From an uncultured Lachnospiraceae bacterium (GTDB lineage: Bacteria; Bacillota; Clostridia; Lachnospirales; Lachnospiraceae), in the NCBI GenBank assembly GCA_947650005.1, contig CANSTU010000025.1:1-40705 (forward strand): a stretch of DNA of 40,705 nucleotides, read 5' to 3'. Position 1 is the first letter of the stretch, and each line of letters begins with the position of its first letter. The translations under genes were made by a program, and so were the position numbers. Under the pieces are notes generated by a model. It was not told the DNA's origin. It worked only from the letters and a program-made list of their open reading frames with translations, and did not search any database. Below, piece after piece: positions 1 through 9,004 of this stretch.

Positions 1-142
1 AGTCGGGCAATGGCCCTCCAGGGAAGCAGGTCTCATCTTCATGGCGCGAAATGCGGGTGGAAACATGGGATGACTGCCGTGCCTCCTCCTGGAACGCTCC
101 TCTATGGGCGGTATCCGGGCAGGGGTTACAGTACTGCCGGGG

Positions 143-628
143 TTACCGTATCATCCCGCAGGCTATCTTTTTGCCCGCGTCCCCGGCCGGCTGAGAGCTA
201 TAATCATCCGACATTCTGTGAATGATTACAGTTTTTCCTTTTACCTCTTCCGGAGTAAACCGCTCCGTATAAAAGGCCATCCATGCTTTTCCATGATATC
301 CGATCAGTACGGGCATATCTCCCGCATGCTCTGGGTGCGGGCAGCCGTCCGGATTGTAATGTCCTCCCGCATCCGCAAAAGGATCTTCCGCATTCCCGTT
401 GCAGGCGCCTCCTTCATGGATATGAAAACCGAAAAAGCCTCCAACGCATTTATTTTCTTCCCAAGGCAGGCCGCAGACATCCGCCATAACGATCGTCCCT
501 CCCTGAAAATCATAAAAGGTCACCAGACCTCCTACCTGGGGGTATCTGTCTGATCCTTTCAGTTCAGCAAAGGCCATGGGCTGATCTGACAAAAACTGCA
601 GAATTGTTTCCGTTAATAATGTAACCAT
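143..628 (-). CDS. Cu/Zn superoxide dismutase family protein (SodC-like), cytoplasmic
   Basis: A 161-residue protein of the Cu/Zn superoxide dismutase family, which converts superoxide to oxygen and hydrogen peroxide. The metal ligands are visible in order: FHIHEGG (two His), GGHYNP (bridging His), PHPEHAGD (Zn His, His and Asp) and VIIHRMSDD (last Cu His). The two disulphide cysteines occur in GACNG and IACGMI. The Arg that normally precedes the C-terminal cysteine motif and guides superoxide is a Lys here (AGKKIACG). There is no signal peptide, so it should be cytosolic, unlike most bacterial SodC. I chose the ATG at 628 because AGAGG lies just upstream of it; an ATG at 640 has no ribosome binding site. 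It stands alone downstream of the helicase gene. Family membership is secure; activity is inferred. Confidence 0.85.
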   Translation of the reverse strand: MVTLLTETILQFLSDQPMAFAELKGSDRYPQVGGLVTFYDFQGGTIVMADVCGLPWEENKCVGGFFGFHIHEGGACNGNAEDPFADAGGHYNPDGCPHPEHAGDMPVLIGYHGKAWMAFYTERFTPEEVKGKTVIIHRMSDDYSSQPAGDAGKKIACGMIR

Positions 629-775
629 ATTTCCTCTCATTCTGTTGAGGCGGTTTTTACAGTTTACGCGTCTGCTCAGCCGAAAATACCTCCATGAACC
701 AATTTACCATAATATAAAAGGGATATTCCAACGAAAAGCCGTAACCCCCGTCCATTGGATCTATCCCTTCTGCTT

Positions 776-2440
776 TTATCCGATTTTTCTGTTTCTCCGC
801 TGCTTCCCATTCTGGCCGTCCTGCTCATGGCGTCCGAACCCGTTATGATCAAAGTTTTTCCCTCTTCCAGTATTTCTCCTTTGATCAAACTCTTTCTTCC
901 GGCTGGCATTTCCCTTTTGTCCGGCCCCTTCTCCTCGGCCATAGCCTGGCTTGCGGCCAAACTCCTCATCTCGGCGATAACCTGGCCTCCGGCCAGAATC
1001 GTCTTTTCGGCCATCGTCTCCTCTCCGGCCAAAGCTCTCTCTCCAGCCCCGGTTCTTCCTCCGGCCGGCATCTTCTCTTCCGCCACCGTTTCCCCTCCGG
1101 GCGCTTGCGTATCCATTCCTTTTTCTCTCCGGAAGGACTTCTGGAATCTCCTGCGGCTCTTCCCCCATGGATAACTTCAGAAAAGCCGCCGCCAGTTGGG
1201 CTGCGTTCCACTGTTTATCCTGAAGGTTTTCCTCCACCTTCTGTACAAGGTTTTCCACATCGCTGCTCTCCAGCACGTCAAAGGCCTCGCCCAGCGCATT
1301 TTCCATTTTAACGGTAAGTATGTCAGAAACGGAAGGAATTCTGCGTTCCTCAATAGTCGTCCTGCAGGTCCTCTCAATTTCCCTTAAGCGGTACATCTCG
1401 CGATTCGATACGAAGGTAAAGGATTTTCCTTCCTTTCCTGCCCTGCCGGTCCGTCCGATCCTGTGCACATAATATTCGATATCTTGGGGCAGATCATAGT
1501 TGATCACGGCCTCCACATCATCCACATCAATCCCTCTGGCCGCCACATCCGTTGCGATCAGGATTTCCAGCTTCCCGCTCCGGAAACGGTTCATTACCGT
1601 ATCCCTCTGATTCTGGGAAAGGTCTCCGTGAAGTCCTTCCGCCGCATAGCCTCTGTTCTTCAGTTTTTCGGAAAGCTCATCCACCATTCTTTTGGTATTG
1701 CAGAAAATAAGGCCGCGTTTTATCCTATGATAGTCCAGCAGCCTTCCCGCCACTTCCGCCTTGGTCTGGCTCACCACGCGGTAGAATGTCTGTTCCACCA
1801 GCGGGATAGTCAGTTCCTGAGCCATCACCTTCACATGGTCGGCATCCTTCTGATAGGTATGAGTAATTTCCAGAATCGGCTGCGGCATGGTTGCGGAAAA
1901 CAGAGCCGTCTGATGTTCAGATGGAATTCCCTGCAAAATGGTTTCTATATCCTCCCGGAACCCCATGTTCAGCATCTCGTCCGCTTCATCCAGCACCACC
2001 ATATTCACCTGATCCATTTTCAGGGTATGTCTGCGCATATGATCCATCACGCGCCCCGGCGTCCCCACGATAATCTGTACGCCGCCCTTCAAAGCTTTAA
2101 TCTGACGGTTGATATCCTGTCCTCCATAAATAGGAAGGATCCGAATCCCATGCATGTATTTCGCAAAACGGTGCATCTCCTCCGCCGCCTGGATCGCCAG
2201 CTCTCGGGTAGGACACAATATTACGGCCTGAAGGGCACGATCCGCCGGATCCGTATTCTGTATAACCGGAATTCCGAAAGCGGCCGTTTTACCCGTTCCG
2301 GTCTGCGCCTGTCCGATCACATCCCGCCGTTTTAGCAGCACCGGAATCGCTTGTTCCTGAATCGGGGTCATCTGTTCAAATCCCATTTCCTCCACGGCCC
2401 GGAGAATGCGGGAGTCTATCTCGGCATCCTGATATTTCAT
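776..2440 (-). CDS. DEAD-box ATP-dependent RNA helicase (CshA/DeaD type)
   Basis: A 554-residue ATP-dependent RNA helicase that unwinds structured RNA in mRNA decay, ribosome assembly or cold response. All family motifs are in order: Q motif (GFEQMTPIQEQAIP), AQTGTGKT, PTRELA, TPGR, DEAD, SAT, the helicase C-domain ATDVAARGIDV and HRIGRTGRAG. The last ~120 residues are a low-complexity Arg/Gly-rich tail with repeated GR, GYGR and RRN elements, typical of an RNA-binding tail. The start is placed at 2440 because GGAGG sits five bases before that ATG. An in-frame extension to 2494 would run into the upstream terminator. Only ~55 bp separate that terminator from the start codon, and no promoter is evident there, so expression may depend on readthrough. 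Confidence 0.95.
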   Translation of the reverse strand: MKYQDAEIDSRILRAVEEMGFEQMTPIQEQAIPVLLKRRDVIGQAQTGTGKTAAFGIPVIQNTDPADRALQAVILCPTRELAIQAAEEMHRFAKYMHGIRILPIYGGQDINRQIKALKGGVQIIVGTPGRVMDHMRRHTLKMDQVNMVVLDEADEMLNMGFREDIETILQGIPSEHQTALFSATMPQPILEITHTYQKDADHVKVMAQELTIPLVEQTFYRVVSQTKAEVAGRLLDYHRIKRGLIFCNTKRMVDELSEKLKNRGYAAEGLHGDLSQNQRDTVMNRFRSGKLEILIATDVAARGIDVDDVEAVINYDLPQDIEYYVHRIGRTGRAGKEGKSFTFVSNREMYRLREIERTCRTTIEERRIPSVSDILTVKMENALGEAFDVLESSDVENLVQKVEENLQDKQWNAAQLAAAFLKLSMGEEPQEIPEVLPERKRNGYASARRGNGGGREDAGRRKNRGWRESFGRRGDDGRKDDSGRRPGYRRDEEFGRKPGYGRGEGAGQKGNASRKKEFDQRRNTGRGKNFDHNGFGRHEQDGQNGKQRRNRKIG

Positions 2441-2496
2441 GTATTCCTCCATTTCTTTCCCGTCTTCAAATGAAGGTCCGCCTGCAACAGGCAAAC

Positions 2497-2531
2497 CAAA
2501 AAGACAACACCCGTGTGAAGGGTGCTGTCTT
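2497..2531 (-). terminator. Intrinsic terminator of the lgt operon, just before the helicase gene
   Basis: On the minus strand, AAGACAGCACCC and GGGTGTTGTCTT form a 12-bp stem with one G-U pair around a short loop, followed directly by a U-rich stretch (TTTTTGG). It begins five bases after the stop codon of the DUF6020-like gene, so it should end the lgt operon. The helicase gene starts ~57 bp further on. Confidence 0.85.
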
Positions 2532-2535
2532 CCTC

Positions 2536-4642
2536 TTACGAATCGTTGTCATTATACTGTAGCATATGGCTTCTGTCAAGGCCTTTCTTCATTTTCCCAA
2601 GGCTTTTGTTAGCTTTTTTCCAGATCAAACGCCCTTTGTCCCTGCGGCATCCTGTTTCGGCAGAGCACGTCAAGCATACGAAAAACGGCACCGATACATA
2701 GATCGCATATGCATATCTCAGATCAGCGAAGACAGGAGTCGCGATCAGTAATGTAGCCCAGATTCCCAACACAGGCAGGTAGGAGATCAGATATCTGTTT
2801 TCCTGTCGCAGGGCCGTCAGCAGGCAGATAAAATAGATATAAATATAAAGCCCTGTACTCAAATATCGATCAAAATGTTCTTTATATGCACCAAGGAAAT
2901 CCCTCATCCTTGATACAACTGCTTCCGGAAATTGGCTTGCCCGATAAATCCCCATTCCATTCTCCTGAATGTAGGTCGCCCAAATAAAAGGAAAGTATAC
3001 TTTGTGATACCAATAGCCCCTTGTCTCATCTGCAAAGGCTCTGATATAGATCCTCTTATTATTCCAAAACAGACCACCCCAACACCTCAGGAATTCTCCT
3101 GCATGTTCGGTTATATATTCCTGTTCATCCTTTTCCCGAACCAGATCCTTCACCGCGTCTGAGCACGAGGGGGAACCAAGATAAGCTTCCGGCACTTTTG
3201 AGAGATCAACCACCTTGGAAAGGAGATTTTGCTGTTCTTCCGATATCTCTCCCTCATAGGCGATTACCGCAGCGATCTGCTGAGCCGGGATCGACAGTGA
3301 CTCTATCACATCAGGCTCCTCCACCTGAAAACAGGAAAAGATCGGTCCTTTATAGAAGGCACCCATTACAAGCACCAGAGCTATCGCAAGGACTGCCGCC
3401 CTCTTCTGCCTCCAGAATGCTCCTATTACAAAAGGGATCATTCCTATGAAAACATAAAGGCCGTTACTTCGAAAAAAACAGACACAAAATCCCAATAATA
3501 TGAACAATCCCCAGCAGAATCTGTTTCGCCTTCCCTCTGCCATACGGTCTTTCATAACACACAACAGGAAGCTAAACCACAGCACGCTCACCGCAAAAGG
3601 AATATCCTTCCACATGGTGATGGAGTACATCTGGTTAATCGGAGATAAAAGATACACCGCCCCCAGCAGCACCAGATATCTTCTTTTCAATCCCTTTCCA
3701 TACAGATAAGCCGCCACACACGCAAAGGAGGATGCGAGTATGCATATGGAAAACAGGCTATACAGAGCATATGCTCGATTATTACTCCCAAGAACCTGTC
3801 CCACTCCATAGATTGCTTTTATGAGCATCGTATGCAGCCACGGATGGTGGTTGCTATAGGGAGCCCCATATACCTGGCACATTTGAATGAAGGAGTCATA
3901 TTCCATAACACCGGGAAAAAAAGCAAATAAAAACAAGGAATCCACAAGAACTGTCATGCCAAAGAATATAGCGCCACAGAACAGAATCTTCCGCTTTCTT
4001 TTTCCGCCTTCCGTCCTTTGTTCCCTTGCCTCCCCATCGAATAACATCAACCTGGGAAAAATCTGAAAGCAGCACTGCAGGCACAGATAGAAAAGCAGAA
4101 ACCAACTGAAAAAGGAACTCAGATATCCGCCCCAGCCGTACATATCAAACAAAGACAGATTGCCCGTAGCGCTAAAAAACGCAAACAAAACGGCGCCGGC
4201 GACAGAATACAAGTCTGGCTTTCCCGAACGTTCCAGGATCAGCCAGATATACAGATACAAGATCACCAGAAGCAGGATCACTGCAATCCCCTGCCCCCGG
4301 TTTCCTATGACCAGAACGTTTTCAACAAACAGCCCATTTCCTGCGAGCAGGAGCACCCCCCCCCGCCGCTATTTTGGCGAGATTTCTCGACGAATGATAC
4401 CATTCTAGTGCAATAGTATGAATCCACAGATGCTCGCAGAACCCATACCAGAAAAAGACGAGCAGCAGATATGGCAACACATAATTGAAATCCATACTAC
4501 CGATTCCCACCAGTACATGTACCATCAAAAGGGACAAGAAAAAGGCTATTATCACGCCAAATTCTCCCTTTCCCTTCCATCTCTTCCACATATCGCCGCT
4601 TTTTTCCGCATCCTGTTTCTTTCCCATCATTTCTGCCATCAT
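2536..4642 (-). CDS. DUF6020-like polytopic membrane protein, frameshifted at a nine-G tract
   Basis: Read as one gene, this is a large polytopic membrane protein resembling the DUF6020 family, which looks like GT-C glycosyltransferases. The luminal motif WLHTMLIKAIYG after YSNHHP is characteristic. The gene is not open throughout. The first ~95 codons (from ATG 4642, after AAGGA) and the remaining 605 are in different frames, joined exactly at nine consecutive Gs (4356-4364). With eight Gs the frame would be continuous and encode 701 residues, giving the natural junction KIAAGGVLLLAGNG inside a membrane segment. With nine, translation ends 17 codons past the tract. The 606-residue distal frame could only start at a GTG in the tract. 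This suggests a phase-OFF allele, a pseudogene or a sequencing error. It is the last gene of the lgt operon and starts nine bases after the SH3 gene. Acceptor and donor are unknown. Confidence 0.75.
4356..4364 (-). repeat. Homopolymeric tract, nine G on the coding strand, inside the DUF6020-like gene
   Basis: Nine consecutive C on the plus strand (nine G in the mRNA sense). The tract is the exact point where the two reading-frame halves of the membrane-protein gene change frame by one base. Mononucleotide tracts of this length are prone to slipped-strand mispairing. Confidence 0.9.
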
Positions 4643-4651
4643 TCTTCATCC

Positions 4652-5701
4652 TTACTTCAGCACGTCCGACCGGACATAGCCGGTCTCCCCCTGAAAGCTC
4701 ACCCTGGTCCAGCCATCCGCCTGTTTCATCAGAATCTCCAGACTCTCTCCCGGATAACACACGCCCACCTTATCCGCGCTTTCGCTCGCGATTTTCCGTA
4801 TATTCACCGTATCCGACACCGTAAATTCCCCGCTGTTCGGCACGCTTACAGACCCCGACGGAGCTGAAGATCCGCTGCCGGAACTGCCCGGCTCCTGCGC
4901 TGTTGTCTGCTGGGCTTCCTTTTCCCGGGCAGCCTGGGCCGCCGCTTCCTCTTCCAGAGCTTCCCCCACCGCAGCCTTCATATTCGGCACATATTCCTGC
5001 ATATACACAGACAGGTTTTCATCCTGCAAAAGCCTCTTGCTGTATTCTTCCCCCACATCCGTATAGAGCTGTTCCACATCCTCATCAGCCGCTATCTGGC
5101 TGATGTATTCCCCCACCGTACGATCCTGATAGAAATCATAGAAATAATAGGCTCCGGCTTCGTTCTTCCGAACATACAGAGGGGTAAGGCCAGGAAGAAG
5201 CGTATCAATTCCATCGAATTTCACTTCATAATAGGCAAAAACCACATAGGAATCCTCTTCCATCCCGGATTTGGTATAACAGGAAAGGTTATTATAGGAT
5301 TCGATATGGTTGCTGTTCTCCTGCATGCGGAAAAGCTCTTTGTTCTCCGTGTTGTCCCGCAGCTCTCGTAAAACCGCTTCATCCCCCTGTTGAAGCGCCG
5401 TAAAATATCTGGAAACCAGTTCATTCACTTCAGGCTGTGCATCTTTTTCCAACGGCTCCATGGTATTGATGGGCTCCCCGCTCACATCCGTCACCATTTC
5501 CACCCCATCACGCACGTTTTCCGCCGAACGGCTTTTCATCAACGCCCATACCACGCAGGCCGCGCTTCCGGCCACCAGCACGCATGCCAGGAGAATGACC
5601 GCCTCCCTCTTCTGCCGCCGGATCAGCCGCAGCGCCTTTCTGTAAAAAAGAGCGGCAGCAGCGCTGTTTCTTCTTCTGTCCCTTTGTTTCTCTTTATCCA
5701 T
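4652..5701 (-). CDS. Membrane-anchored SH3-domain protein
   Basis: A 349-residue protein. It has a basic cytoplasmic N-terminus (residues 1-33), one membrane segment (about 34-55, VILLACVLVAGSAACVVWAL), an extracytoplasmic globular part (about 75-235) with no motif I recognise, an Ala/Glu-rich stretch, a Ser/Gly/Pro linker (GSSGSGSSAPSGS), and a C-terminal bacterial SH3 domain (about 290-349; VNIRKIASESADKVGVCYPGE, GWTRVSFQGETGYVRSDVL). Bacterial SH3 domains usually bind peptidoglycan or peptides. AAGGAGG lies four bases before the ATG. It sits between the dipeptidase and DUF6020-like genes in one operon, which points to a role at the cell wall. No enzymatic function can be given. Confidence 0.85.
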   Translation of the reverse strand: MDKEKQRDRRRNSAAAALFYRKALRLIRRQKREAVILLACVLVAGSAACVVWALMKSRSAENVRDGVEMVTDVSGEPINTMEPLEKDAQPEVNELVSRYFTALQQGDEAVLRELRDNTENKELFRMQENSNHIESYNNLSCYTKSGMEEDSYVVFAYYEVKFDGIDTLLPGLTPLYVRKNEAGAYYFYDFYQDRTVGEYISQIAADEDVEQLYTDVGEEYSKRLLQDENLSVYMQEYVPNMKAAVGEALEEEAAAQAAREKEAQQTTAQEPGSSGSGSSAPSGSVSVPNSGEFTVSDTVNIRKIASESADKVGVCYPGESLEILMKQADGWTRVSFQGETGYVRSDVLK

Positions 5702-5737
5702 CCGCCCTCCTTGGCCGCTCGGTATCCGTTCTACAGG

Positions 5738-6748
5738 CTAACCGATCACCTCGCGGTATAACCTCAGTACATTTTCAAAAAGAATCTTATCGATCTGCGT
5801 ATTCGTAAATCCCGCTTTGGCAAATGCGTCCGCCAAAAGCGGAATATAAGATGCGTCTGGAAGCTCTTCATGGGTTTTGATTCCATCAAAATCGCTGCCC
5901 AGCCCCAGACAATCCGAACCGCCCACATTCACAATATGTTTCGCGTGCTCCACAATGGCCGCGATAGTTCCATGTGCGCATTCGCCCTCCGCCACGTCCG
6001 TCAGGAAAGCAGGACAATAATTCAGCCCCATAACGCCGCCCTTCTGCGCAAGCAGCCGGATCATATCATCATCCAGATTCCGGCACCATCCGCAGACGGC
6101 CCTGGCATTGGAATGGCTGGCCACAAAGGGTTTCTTTGCTGCCCTGGCCACATCATAGAAGCCCGCGTCCGACAAATGGGACACATCAATAATCATTCCC
6201 AGGCGATCCATCTCTTCCACAAAAGCAAAACCAGTTTCAGTCAGTCCCTGGCTGTTGTTCGCCTTTCTGAAATCCGGAACGAAATCCTTCTTATCCTTCT
6301 CTCCGGGTTGCTCCAGGTTCGGCCAGCCAAGCTCATTGGGAAAGTTCCAGGTCAGGGTTAACATACGCACCCCTAACCGATACAAGGTACGCAGAAAAGC
6401 TGGATTTCCCATACATACCCCGCCTTCCTCCACCGTCAGCATGGCGGACATCCTTCCCTCGCTCCTATTGCTTTCGATGTCCTCCCAGCAGGTAACCGGC
6501 CGGATCAGATCCGCATTCTTTTCCAGCTCTTCATAATACAGATCCGCCATTTCCAGCACGCCGTCCAGAGGATTGTCAAAGGAAGGAAGATGGAGGAACA
6601 GGGCAAAATTCTGAAGCAGATAACCGCCCTTTTTCATTTTCCCAAGATCCATATGCAGCCCATTTTCACGCAGGCTGCCCGGTGCGCCTTCCTTTTTTCT
6701 CTTGTACAGTTCCGAAATGGTATCACAATGCATATCCACGATATTCAT
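5738..6748 (-). CDS. Membrane dipeptidase (peptidase family M19)
   Basis: A 336-residue zinc metallopeptidase of the renal dipeptidase family, which hydrolyses dipeptides including those with D-residues at the C-terminus. Zinc ligands are visible: HCD near the N-terminus (MHCDTI), the bridging Glu (TVEEGG), His in VSHLSD, His in ASHSNARAVC, and the distal Asp in GSDFDG. No signal peptide is present, so it is probably cytoplasmic in spite of the family name. The start ATG at 6748 overlaps the lgt stop codon as ATGA, which indicates translational coupling and rules out a longer form. It may process peptides from cell wall turnover or the diet; substrate is not determinable here. Confidence 0.92.
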   Translation of the reverse strand: MNIVDMHCDTISELYKRKKEGAPGSLRENGLHMDLGKMKKGGYLLQNFALFLHLPSFDNPLDGVLEMADLYYEELEKNADLIRPVTCWEDIESNRSEGRMSAMLTVEEGGVCMGNPAFLRTLYRLGVRMLTLTWNFPNELGWPNLEQPGEKDKKDFVPDFRKANNSQGLTETGFAFVEEMDRLGMIIDVSHLSDAGFYDVARAAKKPFVASHSNARAVCGWCRNLDDDMIRLLAQKGGVMGLNYCPAFLTDVAEGECAHGTIAAIVEHAKHIVNVGGSDCLGLGSDFDGIKTHEELPDASYIPLLADAFAKAGFTNTQIDKILFENVLRLYREVIG

Positions 6749-7593
6749 AGATTCTGCTTCGCCCTTTCCGGGGTATTTTCCCCATTTTCCTCTGCCAAGG
6801 CACACCCGCCTTTTCCTGCCATGAAGGCGCGTACGCCTTTATCCGCCAGCCTGCGGGAACATACCACCAAGAGGATGCCTGCTGCCAGCGTAAAAATCGC
6901 TATGAACTGGGAAGTGGAAAATTGTCCCACGTTTCCCCTTTCCATATCTCCGCGGAAAAATTCCAGGAAAAATCGTCCCACACTGTAGAAAATGAGATAA
7001 CAACCCGCGACCTGCCCCTCTGCTTTTTTCTTCTTCGCCAGCCACATCAACACAAAACAATTGGCAAAGTTCAGGACGCTCGATATCAGCTGGGTAGGAA
7101 TCAGCGGTATCTTGTTCGGCGCATAGATAGAATCAGTAAATACCACATGAAATACACTCTCCGTCTGCCGCCCATAGCAGCAGCCCGCCAAAAAGCAGCC
7201 GATGCGCCCGAACGCCTGGGCCAGCGCCACGGAAGGCAGGGCCAGGTCAAAATAAGCCATAAAGTTCACCTTCCGGAAACGACAGTACAGATATCCGCCG
7301 AGAATACCGCCCATCAAGCCTCCATATACCACCCATCCGCTCTGGATGGAACGCAGAAAGTAGGCCGGATCCTCTAATAATCTGTCGAACACCGTAATGC
7401 AGTATAGGAGCTTGGAACCCATGTATCCGCTCACCAGACACCAGATCACCAGGCCGAATATCTTATCCGGATCCAGTTTCAGCTTCCTGGCCCGGTATTC
7501 TGCTGTCATGTAAGCCGCAACCACCCCAATCCCAATCATCAGGCCATATCCGTAAACGGTAAATGGCCCGATGGAAAATAATTCATTTTTCAT
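6745..7593 (-). CDS. lgt: Prolipoprotein diacylglyceryl transferase
   Basis: A 282-residue integral membrane enzyme that moves diacylglycerol from phosphatidylglycerol to the cysteine of prolipoproteins, the first step of lipoprotein maturation. It has about seven hydrophobic segments. Family landmarks include GWVVYGGLMGGILGG, the Lgt signature GRIGCFLAGCCYG and a late GRFFLEFFRGD. The start ATG at 7593 has GGAGG four bases upstream. A GCCG/CGGC hairpin (7605-7621) lies directly before this site, as in several other genes of the window. The gene overlaps the dipeptidase start by ATGA and leads the four-gene envelope operon. Confidence 0.96.
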   Translation of the reverse strand: MKNELFSIGPFTVYGYGLMIGIGVVAAYMTAEYRARKLKLDPDKIFGLVIWCLVSGYMGSKLLYCITVFDRLLEDPAYFLRSIQSGWVVYGGLMGGILGGYLYCRFRKVNFMAYFDLALPSVALAQAFGRIGCFLAGCCYGRQTESVFHVVFTDSIYAPNKIPLIPTQLISSVLNFANCFVLMWLAKKKKAEGQVAGCYLIFYSVGRFFLEFFRGDMERGNVGQFSTSQFIAIFTLAAGILLVVCSRRLADKGVRAFMAGKGGCALAEENGENTPERAKQNL

Positions 7594-7604
7594 ACTGCCT
7601 CCAT

Positions 7605-7621
7605 GCCGTGTCTTCCGCGGC
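7605..7621 (-). promoter_or_regulatory. Leader hairpin directly upstream of the lgt ribosome binding site
   Basis: In mRNA sense a GCCG stem, nine-base loop and CGGC stem are followed by ATGGAGG and the start codon. This is one member of the recurring hairpin plus Shine-Dalgarno arrangement also seen before serC, ilvB, yajC and the DUF1015 gene. Confidence 0.5.
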
Positions 7622-7829
7622 TCTGCGATGCGAAATCCACGTAGATGGTTTCGCATTTATAGTTCAGATTTGTGCCGCGCATTCTTCTGCCGCTCTAAGC
7701 GTTTCCCATCTTCCCTTGACAAATGTTTGCATCTTGCAGCTGCCCTTTTTGCCCTTGTGCATCCCGGCCAGACACCCGCCATCTGATGGAATCTAGCCTC
7801 TCCTCATGCCGGATATTCTACCACGCTGC

Positions 7830-8795
7830 CTAGGGTATTGCAATATAAATCACTATAGCGCAAAGCATGATTTGAATAATTGCAAAGCGGAAAACTGTCT
7901 GTGTATTGGACCATTCCCAAACTTTTCTTGCCTGATCGTGAAGAGGAGTACGTACCTTCGTTAGAATATGAATATGCAGAAACCGCAACAAAGATACCTT
8001 GATCAGTCCGAGCCCTCCGTCCAGGATCAGCACCAGCGCGGCCGGAATATATAAAAAAGGGCTGCCTGTCTTCAAGATGGCAATACTGATAAACAGTCCC
8101 ATAGCCCTGGAACCCGCATCGCCCATCATAAGCCGGCTTGGAGCGGCATTAAACCAAAGATAACCCAGAATACATACACAAAAAATAAGGATCAGATAGG
8201 AGAACGCTCCTCCCGACTGTTTGATAAGATCCACCAGATAGACCGTCATCAGCGTAATGATCGTCAGCGTTCCGGAAAGCCCGTCCACCCCGTCGGAACA
8301 GTTTGTCACATTGATGGATACCCATACCAGGATCACGGCCAATATCCCAAACAGAACAGGCGGGATCACAAGCGCCTTTCTCGTCAGTATCAATTCCACC
8401 TCATTGCTATTGAAATTCAAAAATGTGATTGCCACCATTACCGCTATGACCAGATCCAGGAAACCCTTCTTATATTCTCCCCAGGGGGTCATGGAACAAT
8501 CATCCAGGAAGCCCGTCAGCATGGCGGCCCCTGTGAGGAGAAGATAGATGATTAACTCCCTGTCCATCCTTCCAAACAATAGGGAAACGGCAATAAATAC
8601 CAGAACAAACCAGAAGCCCGCTCCCCTCGGTTTTCCGGCTGATTTCTTCCCATCCACGGCAAATGCCCTCCCCTGGTCCTGGGGAAGAATCCCCACCCCC
8701 AGCTTCATCACAATACATGTGATGGCAAAAGCCGCGAGAATTCCAACAAACGCCAATGTTCTTGTCCCTTGTACATCAATCATAGTATTTATCAT
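7830..8795 (-). CDS. MraY-like glycosyltransferase family 4 membrane protein
   Basis: A 321-residue polytopic membrane protein of the MraY/WecA superfamily, enzymes that transfer phospho-sugars from UDP-sugars to undecaprenyl phosphate. It has about ten membrane segments. Conserved motifs are the GKPRGAG loop (canonical GTPTMGG region), GFLDD (the catalytic Asp pair), NCSDGVDGLSG and MGDAGSRAMG. The last cytoplasmic loop, canonically HHHFE in MraY, reads TPLHDQARKVW, so this is probably a paralogue with another role rather than the main division-cluster mraY. The start at 8795 has AAGGAGAGGG upstream. It is divergent from the PHP gene and separated from lgt by 236 bp in which I see only a small hairpin (TGCGAAA/TTTCGCA, about 7633-7660) and the lgt leader. 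Confidence 0.85.
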   Translation of the reverse strand: MINTMIDVQGTRTLAFVGILAAFAITCIVMKLGVGILPQDQGRAFAVDGKKSAGKPRGAGFWFVLVFIAVSLLFGRMDRELIIYLLLTGAAMLTGFLDDCSMTPWGEYKKGFLDLVIAVMVAITFLNFNSNEVELILTRKALVIPPVLFGILAVILVWVSINVTNCSDGVDGLSGTLTIITLMTVYLVDLIKQSGGAFSYLILIFCVCILGYLWFNAAPSRLMMGDAGSRAMGLFISIAILKTGSPFLYIPAALVLILDGGLGLIKVSLLRFLHIHILTKVRTPLHDQARKVWEWSNTQTVFRFAIIQIMLCAIVIYIAIP

Positions 8796-8857
8796 CTGCT
8801 CTATCCCTCTCCTTCTTTTCAGACATCTTCATTCTAACATTAACATGCCCAAAAAGA

Positions 8858-8895
8858 AACGATAAATTTATTTAGCATGTTATAAATTTATCGTT
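8858..8895. promoter_or_regulatory. Twin palindromes between the divergent MraY-like and PHP genes
   Basis: AACGATAAATTTA at 8858-8870 is repeated perfectly in inverse orientation at 8883-8895. Each arm contains its own perfect palindrome ATAAATTTAT (8862-8871 and 8882-8891), with centres exactly 20 bp apart, about two helical turns. This fits two regulator dimers on one DNA face. The site lies ~65 bp upstream of the MraY-like start. No regulator can be named. Confidence 0.5.
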
Positions 8896-9004
8896 ACCCT
8901 CAGGTGCAAAACCGTGTATCCCCTTGTTCACGAAGGGTACCTTATTTGTGCTATCATATTGTATATTTTCCTTACAATTTCCAGCAGAAATTTCCCTTTT
9001 TCTC

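Noticed and set aside
1463-2335. 290-codon plus-strand frame opposite the DEAD-box helicase
   Set aside because: Shadow of the helicase motif region; no ribosome binding site or recognisable domain.
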